A stretch of 64,000 bases of DNA from Candidatus Nanopelagicaceae bacterium (GCA_018883345.1 VEQG01000005.1:1-64000), one strand, 5' to 3'; positions 35,810 to 47,090 are shown, counted from the stretch's first letter. Notes: generated from the letters alone by a model not told the origin. Translations and numbers: made by a program.

Positions 35810-37243
35810 ATGAGCAAAGATGCCGAAAAGCAGAAGCGAATCCATGACACTGCCCCATCGCCTAAGTTTGCAGAGTTCATGCATGGCGGATGGGCATCAC
35901 TTCCATTAACTGATCTCGGTGTTTCACCGGTTGTTAAGAATTGTGTTGCGCGCAGAAAAATTTTAAGTGAAGCCTTCAAAGGATTAAGAATTGTCTTGCC
36001 ATCTGGCGCAGATAAAGTACGTAGCAACGATTGTTATTACTTATATCGTCCTCATTCTGCCTTTGCTTATTACACCGGAGTTCAAGGATCCGAAGCAAAT
36101 CCCGATGCAGTTTTAGTTCTAGAACCAAACGGTGATGCGCATGATGCAATTCTCTTCATAATGCCGCGCTCCACTCGCGACACCGATGCTTTCTATCGAG
36201 ATGCTAAATATGGCGAACTTTGGGTTGGCCGCCGTTACACAACTGATGATGCAAAGAGTAGATATCAAATCGAAACTCGAAGCGTTTCAGATTTAGAAAA
36301 GTTCTTATCAGATAAGAAACCTGCCGTAGTTATTCGTGGCGAAGATTCAAAGATTGATGCGCAAATTCCGGTCCATGAAAAAGATGGCGAATTTCTTATC
36401 TTCACTTCAGAGCAACGTTTGATTAAAGATGAATACGAAATTGATCAGTTGCAGAAAGCAGTCGATGCTACTGGGCGCGGATTTGATGACATGATAAAAG
36501 TTCTGCAGCAAGCGACTACTCACGAACGTGGCGAACGCGTTGTCGAAGGCGCTTTCTACGCCCGAGCTCGCGCTGAAGGCAATGATCTTGGCTATAACAC
36601 TATTGCCGCAGCTGGTTCTCATGCTTGTGTTTTGCACTGGGTGCGCAATGACGGTCAAGTGAAAAATGGCGAATTGATGTTGATTGATGCCGGAATTGAG
36701 ATGGAATCTTATTACACCGCAGATATCACTCGAACTTTGCCGGTAAATGGAAAATTCACTGATGCCCAGCGCGCTTTATATATGTTGGTTTATGAATCCC
36801 AAAAAGCTGGATTTGCAGCCGCGAAAGCTGGCGTCACAATTGCAGAAATTAACGCGGCATGCCAGGAAGTTCTAGCCAAAGGATTGGAAAAGTTAGGTGT
36901 ACTACCTACTTCTGCTGAGGAATCTTTAAAACCAGAGAATGGTTATCACAAGCGTTGGACTCTTCATGGTGTGAGCCACATGCTGGGAATGGATGTCCAT
37001 GATTGCGCACAAGCAAAACGTGATGTTTATATGGGACCGCTTGCTGCTGGCATGGTAATTACGATTGAACCAGGTTTATATATTCAACCAGATGACGAAT
37101 TATTTGCACCCGAATTTCGCGGAATTGGTATCCGTATTGAGGACGATGTTCTAATTACTGAAACTGGTTGCATCAATTTAAGCGAGAATTTGCCAAGACA
37201 TCCAGATGAAATTGAAAGCTGGATGGCTAAAGTTCTTAAATAA
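35810..37243 (+). CDS. pepP: Xaa-Pro aminopeptidase (aminopeptidase P, M24B)
   Basis: A cytosolic dimetal peptidase that removes an N-terminal residue preceding proline; 477 aa. The N-terminal half is the aminopeptidase-P domain (PHSAFAYYTGV). The pita-bread catalytic half shows the metal ligands in order: Asp in LMLIDAGIE, Asp in YTADITRT, His in LHGVSHMLGMDVHD, Glu in ITIEPGLYI and Glu in GIRIEDDVLIT. The 3' end overlaps a small convergent gene by 8 nt. Confidence 0.94.
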   Translation: MSKDAEKQKRIHDTAPSPKFAEFMHGGWASLPLTDLGVSPVVKNCVARRKILSEAFKGLRIVLPSGADKVRSNDCYYLYRPHSAFAYYTGVQGSEANPDAVLVLEPNGDAHDAILFIMPRSTRDTDAFYRDAKYGELWVGRRYTTDDAKSRYQIETRSVSDLEKFLSDKKPAVVIRGEDSKIDAQIPVHEKDGEFLIFTSEQRLIKDEYEIDQLQKAVDATGRGFDDMIKVLQQATTHERGERVVEGAFYARARAEGNDLGYNTIAAAGSHACVLHWVRNDGQVKNGELMLIDAGIEMESYYTADITRTLPVNGKFTDAQRALYMLVYESQKAGFAAAKAGVTIAEINAACQEVLAKGLEKLGVLPTSAEESLKPENGYHKRWTLHGVSHMLGMDVHDCAQAKRDVYMGPLAAGMVITIEPGLYIQPDDELFAPEFRGIGIRIEDDVLITETGCINLSENLPRHPDEIESWMAKVLK

Positions 37244-37475
37244 TTACTGTAATTATTGAAATTGCAGAAATAGCTGACCAGAAAAATAGCGTTTGCTTCT
37301 TTTCAAAATATGCTTTTGCATTTTTCATGAAAGTTAAAAGCAGCAAAATCGTGCCAACTGCGAGCACAAAAAGGCTCTTTGAAAGCGTGCCTGGTTGGCC
37401 TGATTGATAGACCAAATTAATTAAAGCGATAGAGACTTGGGCGTAGCCCAACATGCGAAAGTTATTTGTTTTCAT
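37236..37475 (-). CDS. small hypothetical membrane protein downstream of rhodopsin
   Basis: A 79-aa protein with two or three hydrophobic segments (AQVSIALINLVY; LSKSLFVLAVGTILLLLTF; FFWSAISAISIITVII) separated by Lys-rich turns. The function is unknown. The same-strand rhodopsin gene lies just upstream, but a terminator (37483-37520) sits between them. The ATG comes six bases after the terminator stem with no ribosome site. Expression would need read-through or leaderless initiation. Confidence 0.55.
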   Translation of the reverse strand: MKTNNFRMLGYAQVSIALINLVYQSGQPGTLSKSLFVLAVGTILLLLTFMKNAKAYFEKKQTLFFWSAISAISIITVII

Positions 37476-37482
37476 AATTAAA

Positions 37483-37520
37483 ACACCGAATGGGCTTATT
37501 GCAATTAGCCCATTCGGTGT
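37483..37520 (-). terminator. intrinsic terminator of the rhodopsin gene
   Basis: ACACCGAATGGGCT (37483-37496) pairs with AGCCCATTCGGTGT (37507-37520): a perfect 14-bp stem with a 10-base loop. It is followed on the minus strand by TTTTAATT and begins only a few bases after the rhodopsin stop. Confidence 0.85.
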
Positions 37521-37527
37521 CTCTTAA

Positions 37528-38301
37528 TTAGTGATCCGCTGGCATGCCTTCAGCAATTGATTTCATACGAGCAATCTTGTAAATGGTTAGACCAAATACG
37601 CATTTAGCAAGTACGTCTGCAACTGTGTAGCCAACTTGGCGGTATGTAAATAGCGAAGCAGCTTCTGAAGCTGTTGGGCTAGTAATAAATACTGGGATCA
37701 AGTAGGAAATTGGATAAACAGCCCATGTACCAATTAGAAGTAGGCGAAGATTACTTACAGTCTTCGCAACGCCTTCAGGCTGACGATCCAGTGATTTACT
37801 AAGCTCAACGAAGAGCACGTAAAGGATGTAAAGGAAAGGAATCATCGATAGCACGAAATAGAGCATCTTAGTTCCGGTTTCAGCTGAAATTTCACCTGGG
37901 TAACCGAGAATAATCATTGCAGCAGATGCAATGACTAGACGCTTGATTAGTGATCTTGATGCTTCTTTAGCTATTGCAAGCACCGCAATTACTTCTACAA
38001 GCAATAGAGGTACTGTCAGAATCCAGTCAACATAACGGTATGCCTCATTGAATGCACCCTGAGATGTTCCGATTGTGACTGCATTTTCTTTTGAAGAATG
38101 TTCAAATGAATTGAAAATTCTCCAGTAGTGGTAGCCAGCGATAAATGTCACCATTGATGACATAACTAGCGCTGGACGATATTTAGCCAACACATGATTT
38201 TGTGCCACCAAGGTGTACACAGTGCAAGCCAACATTGAGATAAGGCCAAACGAGAACATGTTAAACAATGTGCTCCATTGACCGCTTGTTAGTTGAAGCA
38301 T
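37528..38301 (-). CDS. light-driven proton-pumping rhodopsin (actinorhodopsin-like)
   Basis: A 257-aa, seven-helix retinal protein. RYVDWILTVPLLLVE carries D92 (proton acceptor), T96 and E103 (proton donor): the DTE proton-pump triad. L100 at the tuning site predicts green absorption. H58 in AGYHYWR matches the His that partners the acceptor in xanthorhodopsin-like pumps. K233 (ADVLAKC) forms the retinal Schiff base, with D229 one turn before. The helix-E position that is Gly in carotenoid-binding xanthorhodopsin is F149 by my alignment. A very strong SD (GGAGGAG) lies before the ATG. No retinal-synthesis gene is in the window. Confidence 0.95.
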   Translation of the reverse strand: MLQLTSGQWSTLFNMFSFGLISMLACTVYTLVAQNHVLAKYRPALVMSSMVTFIAGYHYWRIFNSFEHSSKENAVTIGTSQGAFNEAYRYVDWILTVPLLLVEVIAVLAIAKEASRSLIKRLVIASAAMIILGYPGEISAETGTKMLYFVLSMIPFLYILYVLFVELSKSLDRQPEGVAKTVSNLRLLLIGTWAVYPISYLIPVFITSPTASEAASLFTYRQVGYTVADVLAKCVFGLTIYKIARMKSIAEGMPADH

Positions 38302-38433
38302 TTATCTCCTCCGTGAGATTGCGGCATAGAGGTACCCTCTAGGAAAACCGCAACGAGTAGTTTGAACCTGTTTGGTCAGGAAAGCGAGCAAATGGCCGAT
38401 TAACTTTATGTAAATTCGGACAATACAGACGAA
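38302..38433 (-). promoter_or_regulatory. rhodopsin 5' leader with inverted repeats
   Basis: The 132-base gap between guaB1 and the rhodopsin gene holds the GGAGGAG ribosome site (about 38306-38313). It also has a perfect repeat TAGAGG-TAC-CCTCTA (38327-38341) and a short CCTG/CAGG repeat near 38368-38381. I see no clear sigma-70 hexamer pair, and the repeats are candidate regulator or RNA-structure sites. Confidence 0.35.
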
Positions 38434-40207
<1,774 letters not shown>

Positions 40208-40211
<4 letters not shown>

Positions 40212-40531
40212 TTTCTACTCTTTGCTAGTGGATAGACAAATGAGATCACTAAGAAGCTAATAAATAGATTTTCCAAAATGTACGCATAGCCATAGCCATT
40301 GCTAAAGAGCATTACCGAGGAAAAGGTAGTTAAACCACCGCAAAAGCCGGGAATTACAAAATTCTTTAATTTCTCATTGTTATTCTGGAGAAAATAATTA
40401 ACGGCAAAAGCAGCAATGGCTACACCGATTTGGTTGGCAATTAATACGCCGGTTTTATCTGATCCAGATAATTCACCTAGAAAATAGCGAAAGAGCGATC
40501 CAAATACGCCACCAATTGCTACCCAAATCAT
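40208..40531 (-). CDS. crcB: fluoride channel subunit CrcB/Fluc, first of pair
   Basis: A 107-aa, four-helix subunit: GGVFGSLFRYFLGE, N33 in LIANQIG and PGFCGGLTTFSSV. Here the first Phe (F70) is kept and the second is Val (V73), the reverse of its partner. Fluc channels are dual-topology dimers that export F-. It lies 8 bases downstream of the small holin-like gene. Confidence 0.92.
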
Positions 40532-40539
40532 GGGTGAGA

Positions 40540-40890
40540 TTATGGCAGTGCGGTTCGAAGAACCTTCCCAAGCACGCTGGTAACAACGCTAATAATTACT
40601 GATGCAAAGATTGCTGACCAGAAATTTTCAATTGTTAGCTTATCGCTCCAGCGCGCAGTCAATTGCAGCATAGCTGCGTTGATAATAACTAAGAACAATC
40701 CAAATGAAAGGAAGGTGATTGGCAGAGTTAATAACTTAATTAATCCACCAAGAAGCGCATTAATAAGTCCAAAAAGTAGAGCTACCCAGAGATAAGTCTT
40801 TAGACCACCATCAATTTGAATTCCGGTTACAACCATTGTTGCTACCCAGAATGAAACCGCGAGCGCGCCCCAACGAATTAAAAGCTTCAT
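40540..40890 (-). CDS. phage-holin-4 family (DUF/PF04020-like) small membrane protein
   Basis: A 116-aa protein with four hydrophobic segments (LAVSFWVATMVVTGIQI, LFGLINALLGGLIKLLTLPITFLSFGLFLVIINAAML in part, and a C-terminal helix). The LLTLPITFLSFGLF motif marks this widespread family of uncertain function. The name holin reflects family naming only, and no phage genes are near. It begins in the sdhB stop codon. Confidence 0.8.
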   Translation of the reverse strand: MKLLIRWGALAVSFWVATMVVTGIQIDGGLKTYLWVALLFGLINALLGGLIKLLTLPITFLSFGLFLVIINAAMLQLTARWSDKLTIENFWSAIFASVIISVVTSVLGKVLRTALP

Positions 40891-41657
40891 TACTTCTGCT
40901 TAATATCTTCGCGCTTTAAAATCTTTGAACCCAACCAACGAATTGGATCGTATTTCATATCCACTACGCGCTCCTTTAATGGAATCAACGCATTGTCGGT
41001 GATCTTGATGTGCTCCGGGCAAACTTCGGTGCAGCACTTAGTGATGTTGCAGAAGCCCAAACCATGCTCATCTTGCGCCAAATCTTTACGGTCGCGACGT
41101 TGATCTAGTGGGTGCATATCAAGTTCGGCCATACGCATTAAATAGCGTGGGCCGGCGAAAGATTTCTTGTTCTCTTCGTGATCGCGAATTACGTGGCAAA
41201 CGTTCTGACACATGTAGCACTCGATGCACTTACGAAATTCTTGTGACCGTTCGACATCAACCTGTGCCATTCGGAAATCGCCAGGCTTTGAATCAGCCGG
41301 TGGCGTAAATGATGGAATTTCGCGAGCTTTCTCGTAATTAAATGAAACATCGGTAACCAAATCGCGAATTACTGGGAAGGCGCGAAGCGGCGTGATGGTC
41401 ACAGTCTCTGAATCTTCAAAGGTGCTCATACGAGTCATGCATGCAAGACGTGGTTTGCCGTTGATCTCCATTGAGCATGACCCGCACTTACCTGCTTTGC
41501 AATTCCAACGAACTGCTAAGTCGCCCATCTGGGTTGCTTGGATCCGGTGAATTACATCGAGTACAACTTCGCCCTCGTTGACTTCAACCTGTACATCTTT
41601 TAAGCCACCGTCGTTCTTATCCCCGCGCCATAGGCGGAAATTCATAATGCGGCTCAC
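40890..41657 (-). CDS. sdhB: succinate dehydrogenase iron-sulfur subunit
   Basis: A 255-aa electron-transfer subunit. The [2Fe-2S] site is CKAGKCGSCSM plus the distal Cys in RLACMT. The CIECYMCQNVC and CNITKCCTEVCPEHI clusters bind the [4Fe-4S] and [3Fe-4S] centres. It overlaps sdhA by 4 nt. The order sdhC-sdhA-sdhB is that of the actinobacterial Sdh1-like complex. Confidence 0.95.
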   Translation of the reverse strand: MSRIMNFRLWRGDKNDGGLKDVQVEVNEGEVVLDVIHRIQATQMGDLAVRWNCKAGKCGSCSMEINGKPRLACMTRMSTFEDSETVTITPLRAFPVIRDLVTDVSFNYEKAREIPSFTPPADSKPGDFRMAQVDVERSQEFRKCIECYMCQNVCHVIRDHEENKKSFAGPRYLMRMAELDMHPLDQRRDRKDLAQDEHGLGFCNITKCCTEVCPEHIKITDNALIPLKERVVDMKYDPIRWLGSKILKREDIKQK

Positions 41658-43537
41658 TTTGCACCTCCATAGTTGTTCAACTCTTCTTCGGTTAGGTACT
41701 TCTTTAACTCTTCAATATCGAAAAGTGATGCGAGTTCTTTTGGCATTGGCGGAAGTAATTGTTTAACAACGCTCATAGAGCTTCCATCCCATGTCGCAAT
41801 TGAATTTACTTGGCGCCAATTTGCATCCATCTTCGGGAAATCTTCGCGAGTATGTCCGCCGCGTGATTCTTCACGTTGCAAACCACAACGTGCAATCGCT
41901 TCAGATACCAACAACATATTCTCTAAATCTAAAGCTAGGTGGAAGCCTGGGTTAAAGTTCTTTCCGCCTTCAACTTTTGAATTAGCTGCGCGCTTACGAA
42001 GTTCGGCAATCTTGGTTACAGATTCTTCTAGCTCATGCTTAATGCGAATAATTCCCACTAAATCATTTGTGGTCTGCTGAAGTTCAGCATGAATTGTGTA
42101 CGGGTTCTCGCCGTTGCCGTTCTTAAATGGTGCATTTAAATGTTCTGAAGCTTTATTGATAGAAGCATCTGAAACCGGGTTTACGCCATTTTCTTTAACG
42201 TAAGCAGCTGCGCCGTCACCAGCGCGACGACCGAAGACCAAAAGGTCAGTTAACGAATTTCCACCTAAACGATTTGATCCGTGCATACCTGCGGCAACTT
42301 CACCTGCTGCAAATAAACCTGGTACGCCAATTGCGGCAGTGGTATCTGGATCAACATCAATGCCACCCATTACATAGTGGCAAGTAGGACCAACTTCCAT
42401 TGGCTCCTTGGTGATATCTACACCAGCTAATTCATAGAACTGATGCCACATTGACGGTAAGCGACGCTTAATCTCTTCGGCAGGAAGACGAGTTGAAACA
42501 TCCAAATAAACGCCACCGTGCGGAGTTCCACGACCAGCTTTAACTTCGCTATTAATTGCGCGTGCAACTTCATCGCGAGGCAATAGCTCTGGTGGACGGC
42601 GATTATTGTTCTGATCGTTATACCAACGATCTGCTTCTGCTTCATTATCGGCATATTGCTTCTTGAAAACTTCTGGAATGTAATTAAACATAAAGCGTTC
42701 GCCATTTGAATTGCGAAGCACTCCACCATCACCACGAACAGATTCGGTAACCAAAATTCCGCGAACCGATGGTGGCCAAACCATTCCAGTTGGGTGGAAT
42801 TGTACGAATTCCATATCTTTCAAACGTCCGCCAGCTTTTAACGCGAGCGCGTGACCATCTCCAGTACCTTCCCAAGAATTAGAAGTTACTTTAAATGATT
42901 TACCAATACCACCAGTTGCAAGTACTACTGCAGTTGATTCAAATAGAACTTCTTCGCCAGTTTCGCGCCAGTAACCATATGCACCAGATACTTTGCCATT
43001 ATCTTTCAAAATTTCAGTGATAGTTAATTCCTGGAAAACTCTGATGCGATGTTCGTAATCGCCAAACTCTTTCTTATCTTCTTGTTGCAACGCAACGATT
43101 CGCTGTTGCATGGTTCGGATAAGTTCAAGGCCGGTGCGATCGCCAACGTGTGCTAAACGTGGATACTCATGTCCACCAAAGTTACGTTGTGAAATTTTTC
43201 CTTCTTTGGTGCGATCAAATAGCGCGCCCCAATATTCAAGTTCCCAAATACGCTCTGGCGCTTCCTTTGCATGAAGCTCGGCCATGCGCCAGTGATTCAG
43301 GAATTTACCGCCGCGCATAGTGTCGCGGAAGTGAACCTGCCAATTGTCATTTGAATTTACGTTACCCATGGCAGCAGCTGCGCCACCTTCGGCCATAACT
43401 GTATGGGCTTTACCGAATAATGACTTACAGATAATTGCTACCGAAAGCCCTGCTTCTCGAGCAGAAACTGCTGCGCGTAAACCAGCGCCGCCAGCGCCAA
43501 TAATTAGAACGTCATACTTAAATTTCTGAAGTGTCAT
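41654..43537 (-). CDS. sdhA: succinate dehydrogenase flavoprotein subunit
   Basis: A 627-aa FAD subunit that oxidises succinate. The dinucleotide motif DVLIIGAGGAGLRAAVSA and the His of the covalent-FAD motif AHTVMAEGGAAAA are present. QFHPTG and HGSNRLGGNSLTDLLVFG contribute to the substrate and FAD sites. The C-terminal catalytic Arg region HTREDFPKMD is kept. It lies 13 bases after sdhC. Confidence 0.95.
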   Translation of the reverse strand: MTLQKFKYDVLIIGAGGAGLRAAVSAREAGLSVAIICKSLFGKAHTVMAEGGAAAAMGNVNSNDNWQVHFRDTMRGGKFLNHWRMAELHAKEAPERIWELEYWGALFDRTKEGKISQRNFGGHEYPRLAHVGDRTGLELIRTMQQRIVALQQEDKKEFGDYEHRIRVFQELTITEILKDNGKVSGAYGYWRETGEEVLFESTAVVLATGGIGKSFKVTSNSWEGTGDGHALALKAGGRLKDMEFVQFHPTGMVWPPSVRGILVTESVRGDGGVLRNSNGERFMFNYIPEVFKKQYADNEAEADRWYNDQNNNRRPPELLPRDEVARAINSEVKAGRGTPHGGVYLDVSTRLPAEEIKRRLPSMWHQFYELAGVDITKEPMEVGPTCHYVMGGIDVDPDTTAAIGVPGLFAAGEVAAGMHGSNRLGGNSLTDLLVFGRRAGDGAAAYVKENGVNPVSDASINKASEHLNAPFKNGNGENPYTIHAELQQTTNDLVGIIRIKHELEESVTKIAELRKRAANSKVEGGKNFNPGFHLALDLENMLLVSEAIARCGLQREESRGGHTREDFPKMDANWRQVNSIATWDGSSMSVVKQLLPPMPKELASLFDIEELKKYLTEEELNNYGGAK

Positions 43538-43550
43538 CTTGATCTACCCT

Positions 43551-44351
43551 TTAGAAGAAATAGAAGTTGGTAATCGTGCCATTGGCAACGAGGCGGACAT
43601 ATAAATCTGTAAGGGCTACACCAAATAATGAAACCCAAGCAAAGTTCTGGTGCTTCTCATTTAGCTTTGAAACCCATCCCCACATCTTGTAACGCACTGG
43701 ATGCTTTGAGAAGTTACGTAAACGTCCACCAACAATATGGCGGCATGAGTGACATGAAAGTGAATAACCCCAAAGTAGCGCTGCGTTAATTAATAACACA
43801 ATGGTGCCAACTGACATGTGGCCCCACTCTTTATGTTCGTCGCGGAATGCAAGAATTGCATCGATGGTCAAAATTACGTTGAAGACCATACCTGCAAGGA
43901 AGAACCAACGATGTCCATTCTGAACAATTAATGGTGCTTTAGTTTCTCCGCTGTAAGACTTATGTGGTTCTGCAACTGCGCATGCAGGTGGTGATTGCCA
44001 GAATGAACGGTAATACGCCTTGCGGTAGTAGTAGCAAGTCATTCTGAAACCTAATGGAAAAATTAAAATAAATAACGCTGGTGAAATTGCCAGACCAAAT
44101 AAAACAACATGTCCAAATGGTGTTCCGAATAGTGCGGATCCTTCAACGCAATCGGTAGATAAACATGGTGAATAGAAAGGAGAGATCAGCGGCTCGGCAA
44201 AATAATATTTTGCTTCAAACGCTCGAAATGTTGCATAAATGATGAATGCAACTAGAACTGCAACGGTAATTGTTGGTTGCAACCACCATCGATCGGTTCG
44301 TAACGTCCTCGCATCAATTTTGGCGCGACCAGGCGAGAAAACTCCTGCCAT
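43551..44351 (-). CDS. sdhC: succinate dehydrogenase cytochrome b subunit, single-polypeptide type
   Basis: A 266-aa membrane anchor with about five hydrophobic segments and several His for heme ligation (GHVVLFGL, NGHRWFFLAG, LSCHSCRHIV). There is no sdhD, which is the rule for di-heme one-subunit anchors that reduce menaquinone. SCHSCRHIVGGRL is diagnostic of the actinobacterial form. A strong GGAGG site precedes the ATG. Confidence 0.88.
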   Translation of the reverse strand: MAGVFSPGRAKIDARTLRTDRWWLQPTITVAVLVAFIIYATFRAFEAKYYFAEPLISPFYSPCLSTDCVEGSALFGTPFGHVVLFGLAISPALFILIFPLGFRMTCYYYRKAYYRSFWQSPPACAVAEPHKSYSGETKAPLIVQNGHRWFFLAGMVFNVILTIDAILAFRDEHKEWGHMSVGTIVLLINAALLWGYSLSCHSCRHIVGGRLRNFSKHPVRYKMWGWVSKLNEKHQNFAWVSLFGVALTDLYVRLVANGTITNFYFF

Positions 44352-44428
44352 TTTTATTGCCTCCGTGAGAGATAAGTACAGGGCTAAGTTTGCTCTCAGG
44401 TTTTAATTAGTCATAGCCAGAATAAGGA

Positions 44429-44458
44429 AAAAGCGCGTGCATTTAGTCACGCGCTTTT
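44429..44458 (-). terminator. intrinsic terminator after tRNA-Ser(TGA)
   Basis: AAAAGCGCGTG (44429-44439) and CACGCGCTTTT (44448-44458) form a perfect 11-bp stem with an 8-base loop. On the minus strand the stem is followed by a further T and CCTT, just downstream of the tRNA. It insulates the tRNA from sdhC. Confidence 0.8.
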
Positions 44459-44469
44459 CGTCTTTCGAG

Positions 44470-44552
44470 CGGAGGGCGTGGGATTTGAACCCACGAAGGT
44501 TTCCCTTGCCGGTTTTCAAGACCGGTGCACTCGGCCGCTATGCGAGCCCTCC
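44470..44552 (-). tRNA. tRNA-Ser(TGA)
   Basis: An 83-base class II tRNA. The acceptor GGAGGGC pairs with GCCCTCC, the anticodon stem ACCGG/CCGGC-type encloses loop CTTGAAA (anticodon TGA), the variable arm AAGGGAAACCTT is short, and the T-arm has GGGTTCAAATCCC. Confidence 0.95.
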
Positions 44553-44599
44553 GTGGGGTAATTTATATGGAGAGTCCCAGGATTCAAAATTCTAGAAAT

Positions 44600-45484
44600 T
44601 TATTCCGCTTTGGCGGCAGCGATACGTAACAGAGCTAATGCTGCCAATCGCGTTGTTCGATTATCTGGGGCATCAATAGTCGAATCTATCTCCGTAATAT
44701 CGAAATGATTGACTCGATCATCTGATGCGATTTGATAAACCAGATTTAATAACTCGTTAGCGGAAATACCACCTGGAAGCGATGCCGGTGATGCCGGCAC
44801 AACGGATCGATCGCAAACATCCATGTCAATATCGAGATAAATATATTTACAACTTGCAAGAGTTTGAAAAATATCTGAAACGATTAGATTAATTTTTTCT
44901 TGAGAGATTTGATTTCTATGAATTATCTTTATGCCTGCTGATTTGGCTCTGTCTGCATAAAATTTAGAATTTGCAAAATCGTTAATGCCAACTTGAACAA
45001 TCTGATTGCCAGGTAATCCAGCTTCAATAAGCTGTCTAATTGGTGAACCGTTTGAAATCCCATCCCTAAGGTCATGGTGCGCATCTAAAGTAATAAGACC
45101 AACTTCAGTTAAATCTACTTTCTTGGCAAGCGCCATTACACCTGAATAGGTAATCGAATTATCCCCGCCAAGTAAAACGAGAGTCTTTACAGCTTTTTGA
45201 GAAATTAAATCGATGGACTCGGCTTGCGAATCTGGATTTGGTATATCCCCTAAATCAATCGCGCTTAATTTTTCAGATAAATCGATATCTTTTTCGGCAA
45301 AATAAGTTGAATATCTAAGCAGCGCTTCACGAATCGCATTTGGTGTTTTATCTGCTTGATTCGGAGTGATGGCGCTTTTAGATGCTCCCACACCTAAAAT
45401 TCCTAAGTCATGAAGTGATGAATCATCGGTTCGGCTAAACCAATGACCGGCACGCATCCAATTTGGATCATTGTGCAACAACAT
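44600..45484 (-). CDS. hutG: formimidoylglutamase
   Basis: A 294-aa Mn-dependent ureohydrolase-fold enzyme that turns N-formimidoyl-glutamate into glutamate and formamide. Metal motifs are DAHHDLRDG and DIDMDVCDRS. The first motif reads GGDNSITYS, with Asn where arginases have His. To my recollection the same GGDNS occurs in Bacillus HutG, so it marks the subfamily rather than a defect. It diverges from hutHUI and completes the four-step route. Confidence 0.92.
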   Translation of the reverse strand: MLLHNDPNWMRAGHWFSRTDDSSLHDLGILGVGASKSAITPNQADKTPNAIREALLRYSTYFAEKDIDLSEKLSAIDLGDIPNPDSQAESIDLISQKAVKTLVLLGGDNSITYSGVMALAKKVDLTEVGLITLDAHHDLRDGISNGSPIRQLIEAGLPGNQIVQVGINDFANSKFYADRAKSAGIKIIHRNQISQEKINLIVSDIFQTLASCKYIYLDIDMDVCDRSVVPASPASLPGGISANELLNLVYQIASDDRVNHFDITEIDSTIDAPDNRTTRLAALALLRIAAAKAE

Positions 45485-45548
45485 TTATGCCATTACTCCT
45501 GACAGAAGAAACCTTTTCGGATAGCCTTTTGCAACCTCGGAGGTAATA

Positions 45549-47090
45549 ATGCCAGCAGAAGTCATAATTGGAATAGATGGTTTAAGCCAAGAATCACTGC
45601 TTGCAATCGCAAGAAAAGGCGCGAAAGTTAGTATCTCTGCAGATGCTGCGAGCGCCATAAATAAATCAAGAACAATTGTTGATTCATTGGCTGCTTCTGA
45701 AATACCGGTTTATGGAATTTCTACTGGTTTTGGTGCACTTGCACGTAAATTTATTGATGCCGACAAACGTGTGCAATTACAAAAATCTTTGATTAGATCT
45801 CACGCAGCTGGTTCTGGTGAAATTGTAGAGGTCGAAGTCGTTAGGGCAATGATGGCAGTTCGTTTAGCCACAATGTGCCGAGGTTTATCGGGTGTTCAAT
45901 TAAAAACTGCAGAAACTTATGCTGCCATGCTTAATTCAAATATCACTCCAGTAGTTCGCGAATACGGATCACTTGGATGTTCTGGCGATTTAGCGCCGCT
46001 TTCTGCCTGCGCTCTTGCCGCAATGGGCGAAGGTGAAGTAATTACAAGTGAAGGCAAAATTGTTGCCACCGAAATTGCCTTCAAAGAGCATGCAATTCAG
46101 CCTGTAGAACTTTCATCCAAAGAAGGCTTAGCGCTAATAAATGGAACTGATGGAATGCTTGGCCAACTTGTATTAGCTCTACATGACATTTCAAATTTGT
46201 TAAAGACTTTAGATGTTACGACTAGCTTAAGTGTTGAAGCGCTTTTAGGCACAGATAAAGTTTTCCAAAAACATCTTCATGATTTAAGACCACAGGTAGG
46301 TCAGGGAAAATCTGCTGCAAATATTGCAAAGCTGCTGTCCGACTCTCCTCTAGTTAAGTCGCATGCTGGGAAAGAAGATGGACGAGTACAAGATGCATAC
46401 TCTTTACGTTGCGCACCACAAGTGGCAGGCGCTGCGAGAGATACCGTGGCACATGCTTCACGGGTTGCCGATTTAGAGCTGCAATCAATTATTGATAATC
46501 CAATTGTTTTAACTACTGGGGAAATTAGTAGTAATGGAAATTTTCATGGCGCACCTATTGCTTATGTGCTTGATTTTCTGGCGATCGCAATCGCAGATGC
46601 CGCGTCGATGTCTGAGCGTCGCAGCGATCGAGCGCTAGATGAGCATCGTTCATTTGGATTACCGCCCTTTCTTGCGCATGATGCCGGGGTTGATAGCGGC
46701 ATGATGATTGCGCAATACACACAAGCAGGGCTGGTGTCTGAGATGAAGCGCTTGGCCGTGCCGGCATCTGTTGATTCCATTCCCTCTTCGGCAATGCAAG
46801 AAGATCATGTCTCTATGGGTTGGCATGCAGCAAGAAAATTACGTAAATCGATTGATGCATTCACTCGTGTCATTGCAATTGAATTAATGATTGCTTCTCG
46901 CGCAGTTGATATGCGCACACCTTTGAGCGCCGGAACCGGTACCAACGCTGCAATTAAAACTTTAAGGAGCAAAGTTGCCGGACCGGATAGTGATCGTTGG
47001 TTAACACCGGAGATTGAAGCCTCTGTTGAATTGGTTAAGTCAAATGAAATTTTAAATTCTGTAGAGAAAGCAGTTGGTCAATTGTTATGA
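45549..47090 (+). CDS. hutH: histidine ammonia-lyase
   Basis: Deaminates histidine to urocanate; 513 aa. The self-forming MIO cofactor triplet is C144-S145-G146 in [14 protein letters not shown] (Cys replaces the more usual Ala). [11 protein letters not shown] near 54-64 carries the catalytic Tyr, and [14 protein letters not shown] and [11 protein letters not shown] are typical. A GGAGGT site precedes the ATG, with a TAGCCT -10 candidate upstream. It overlaps hutU by ATGA. Confidence 0.95.
   Translation: MPAEVIIGIDGLSQESLLAIARKGAKVSISADAASAINKSRTIVDSLAASEIPVYGISTGFGALARKFIDADKRVQLQKSLIRSHAAGSGEIVEVEVVRAMMAVRLATMCRGLSGVQLKTAETYAAMLNSNITPVVREYGSLGCSGDLAPLSACALAAMGEGEVITSEGKIVATEIAFKEHAIQPVELSSKEGLALINGTDGMLGQLVLALHDISNLLKTLDVTTSLSVEALLGTDKVFQKHLHDLRPQVGQGKSAANIAKLLSDSPLVKSHAGKEDGRVQDAYSLRCAPQVAGAARDTVAHASRVADLELQSIIDNPIVLTTGEISSNGNFHGAPIAYVLDFLAIAIADAASMSERRSDRALDEHRSFGLPPFLAHDAGVDSGMMIAQYTQAGLVSEMKRLAVPASVDSIPSSAMQEDHVSMGWHAARKLRKSIDAFTRVIAIELMIASRAVDMRTPLSAGTGTNAAIKTLRSKVAGPDSDRWLTPEIEASVELVKSNEILNSVEKAVGQLL

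Noticed and set aside
40540-40890. Holin-family gene as evidence of a prophage
   Set aside because: The family is widespread in ordinary bacterial chromosomes, and no other phage gene, integrase or attachment repeat is nearby.
44600-45484. HutG GGDN motif as a lost metal ligand
   Set aside because: As far as I recall, Bacillus subtilis HutG has the same GGDNS, and all other Mn motifs are intact. It is a subfamily trait, not decay.
45549-47090. CSG instead of ASG in the HutH cofactor triplet as a sign of inactivity
   Set aside because: Other actinobacterial histidine ammonia-lyases appear to use CSG, and the Ser-Gly needed for the cofactor is kept. The hut operon is complete.
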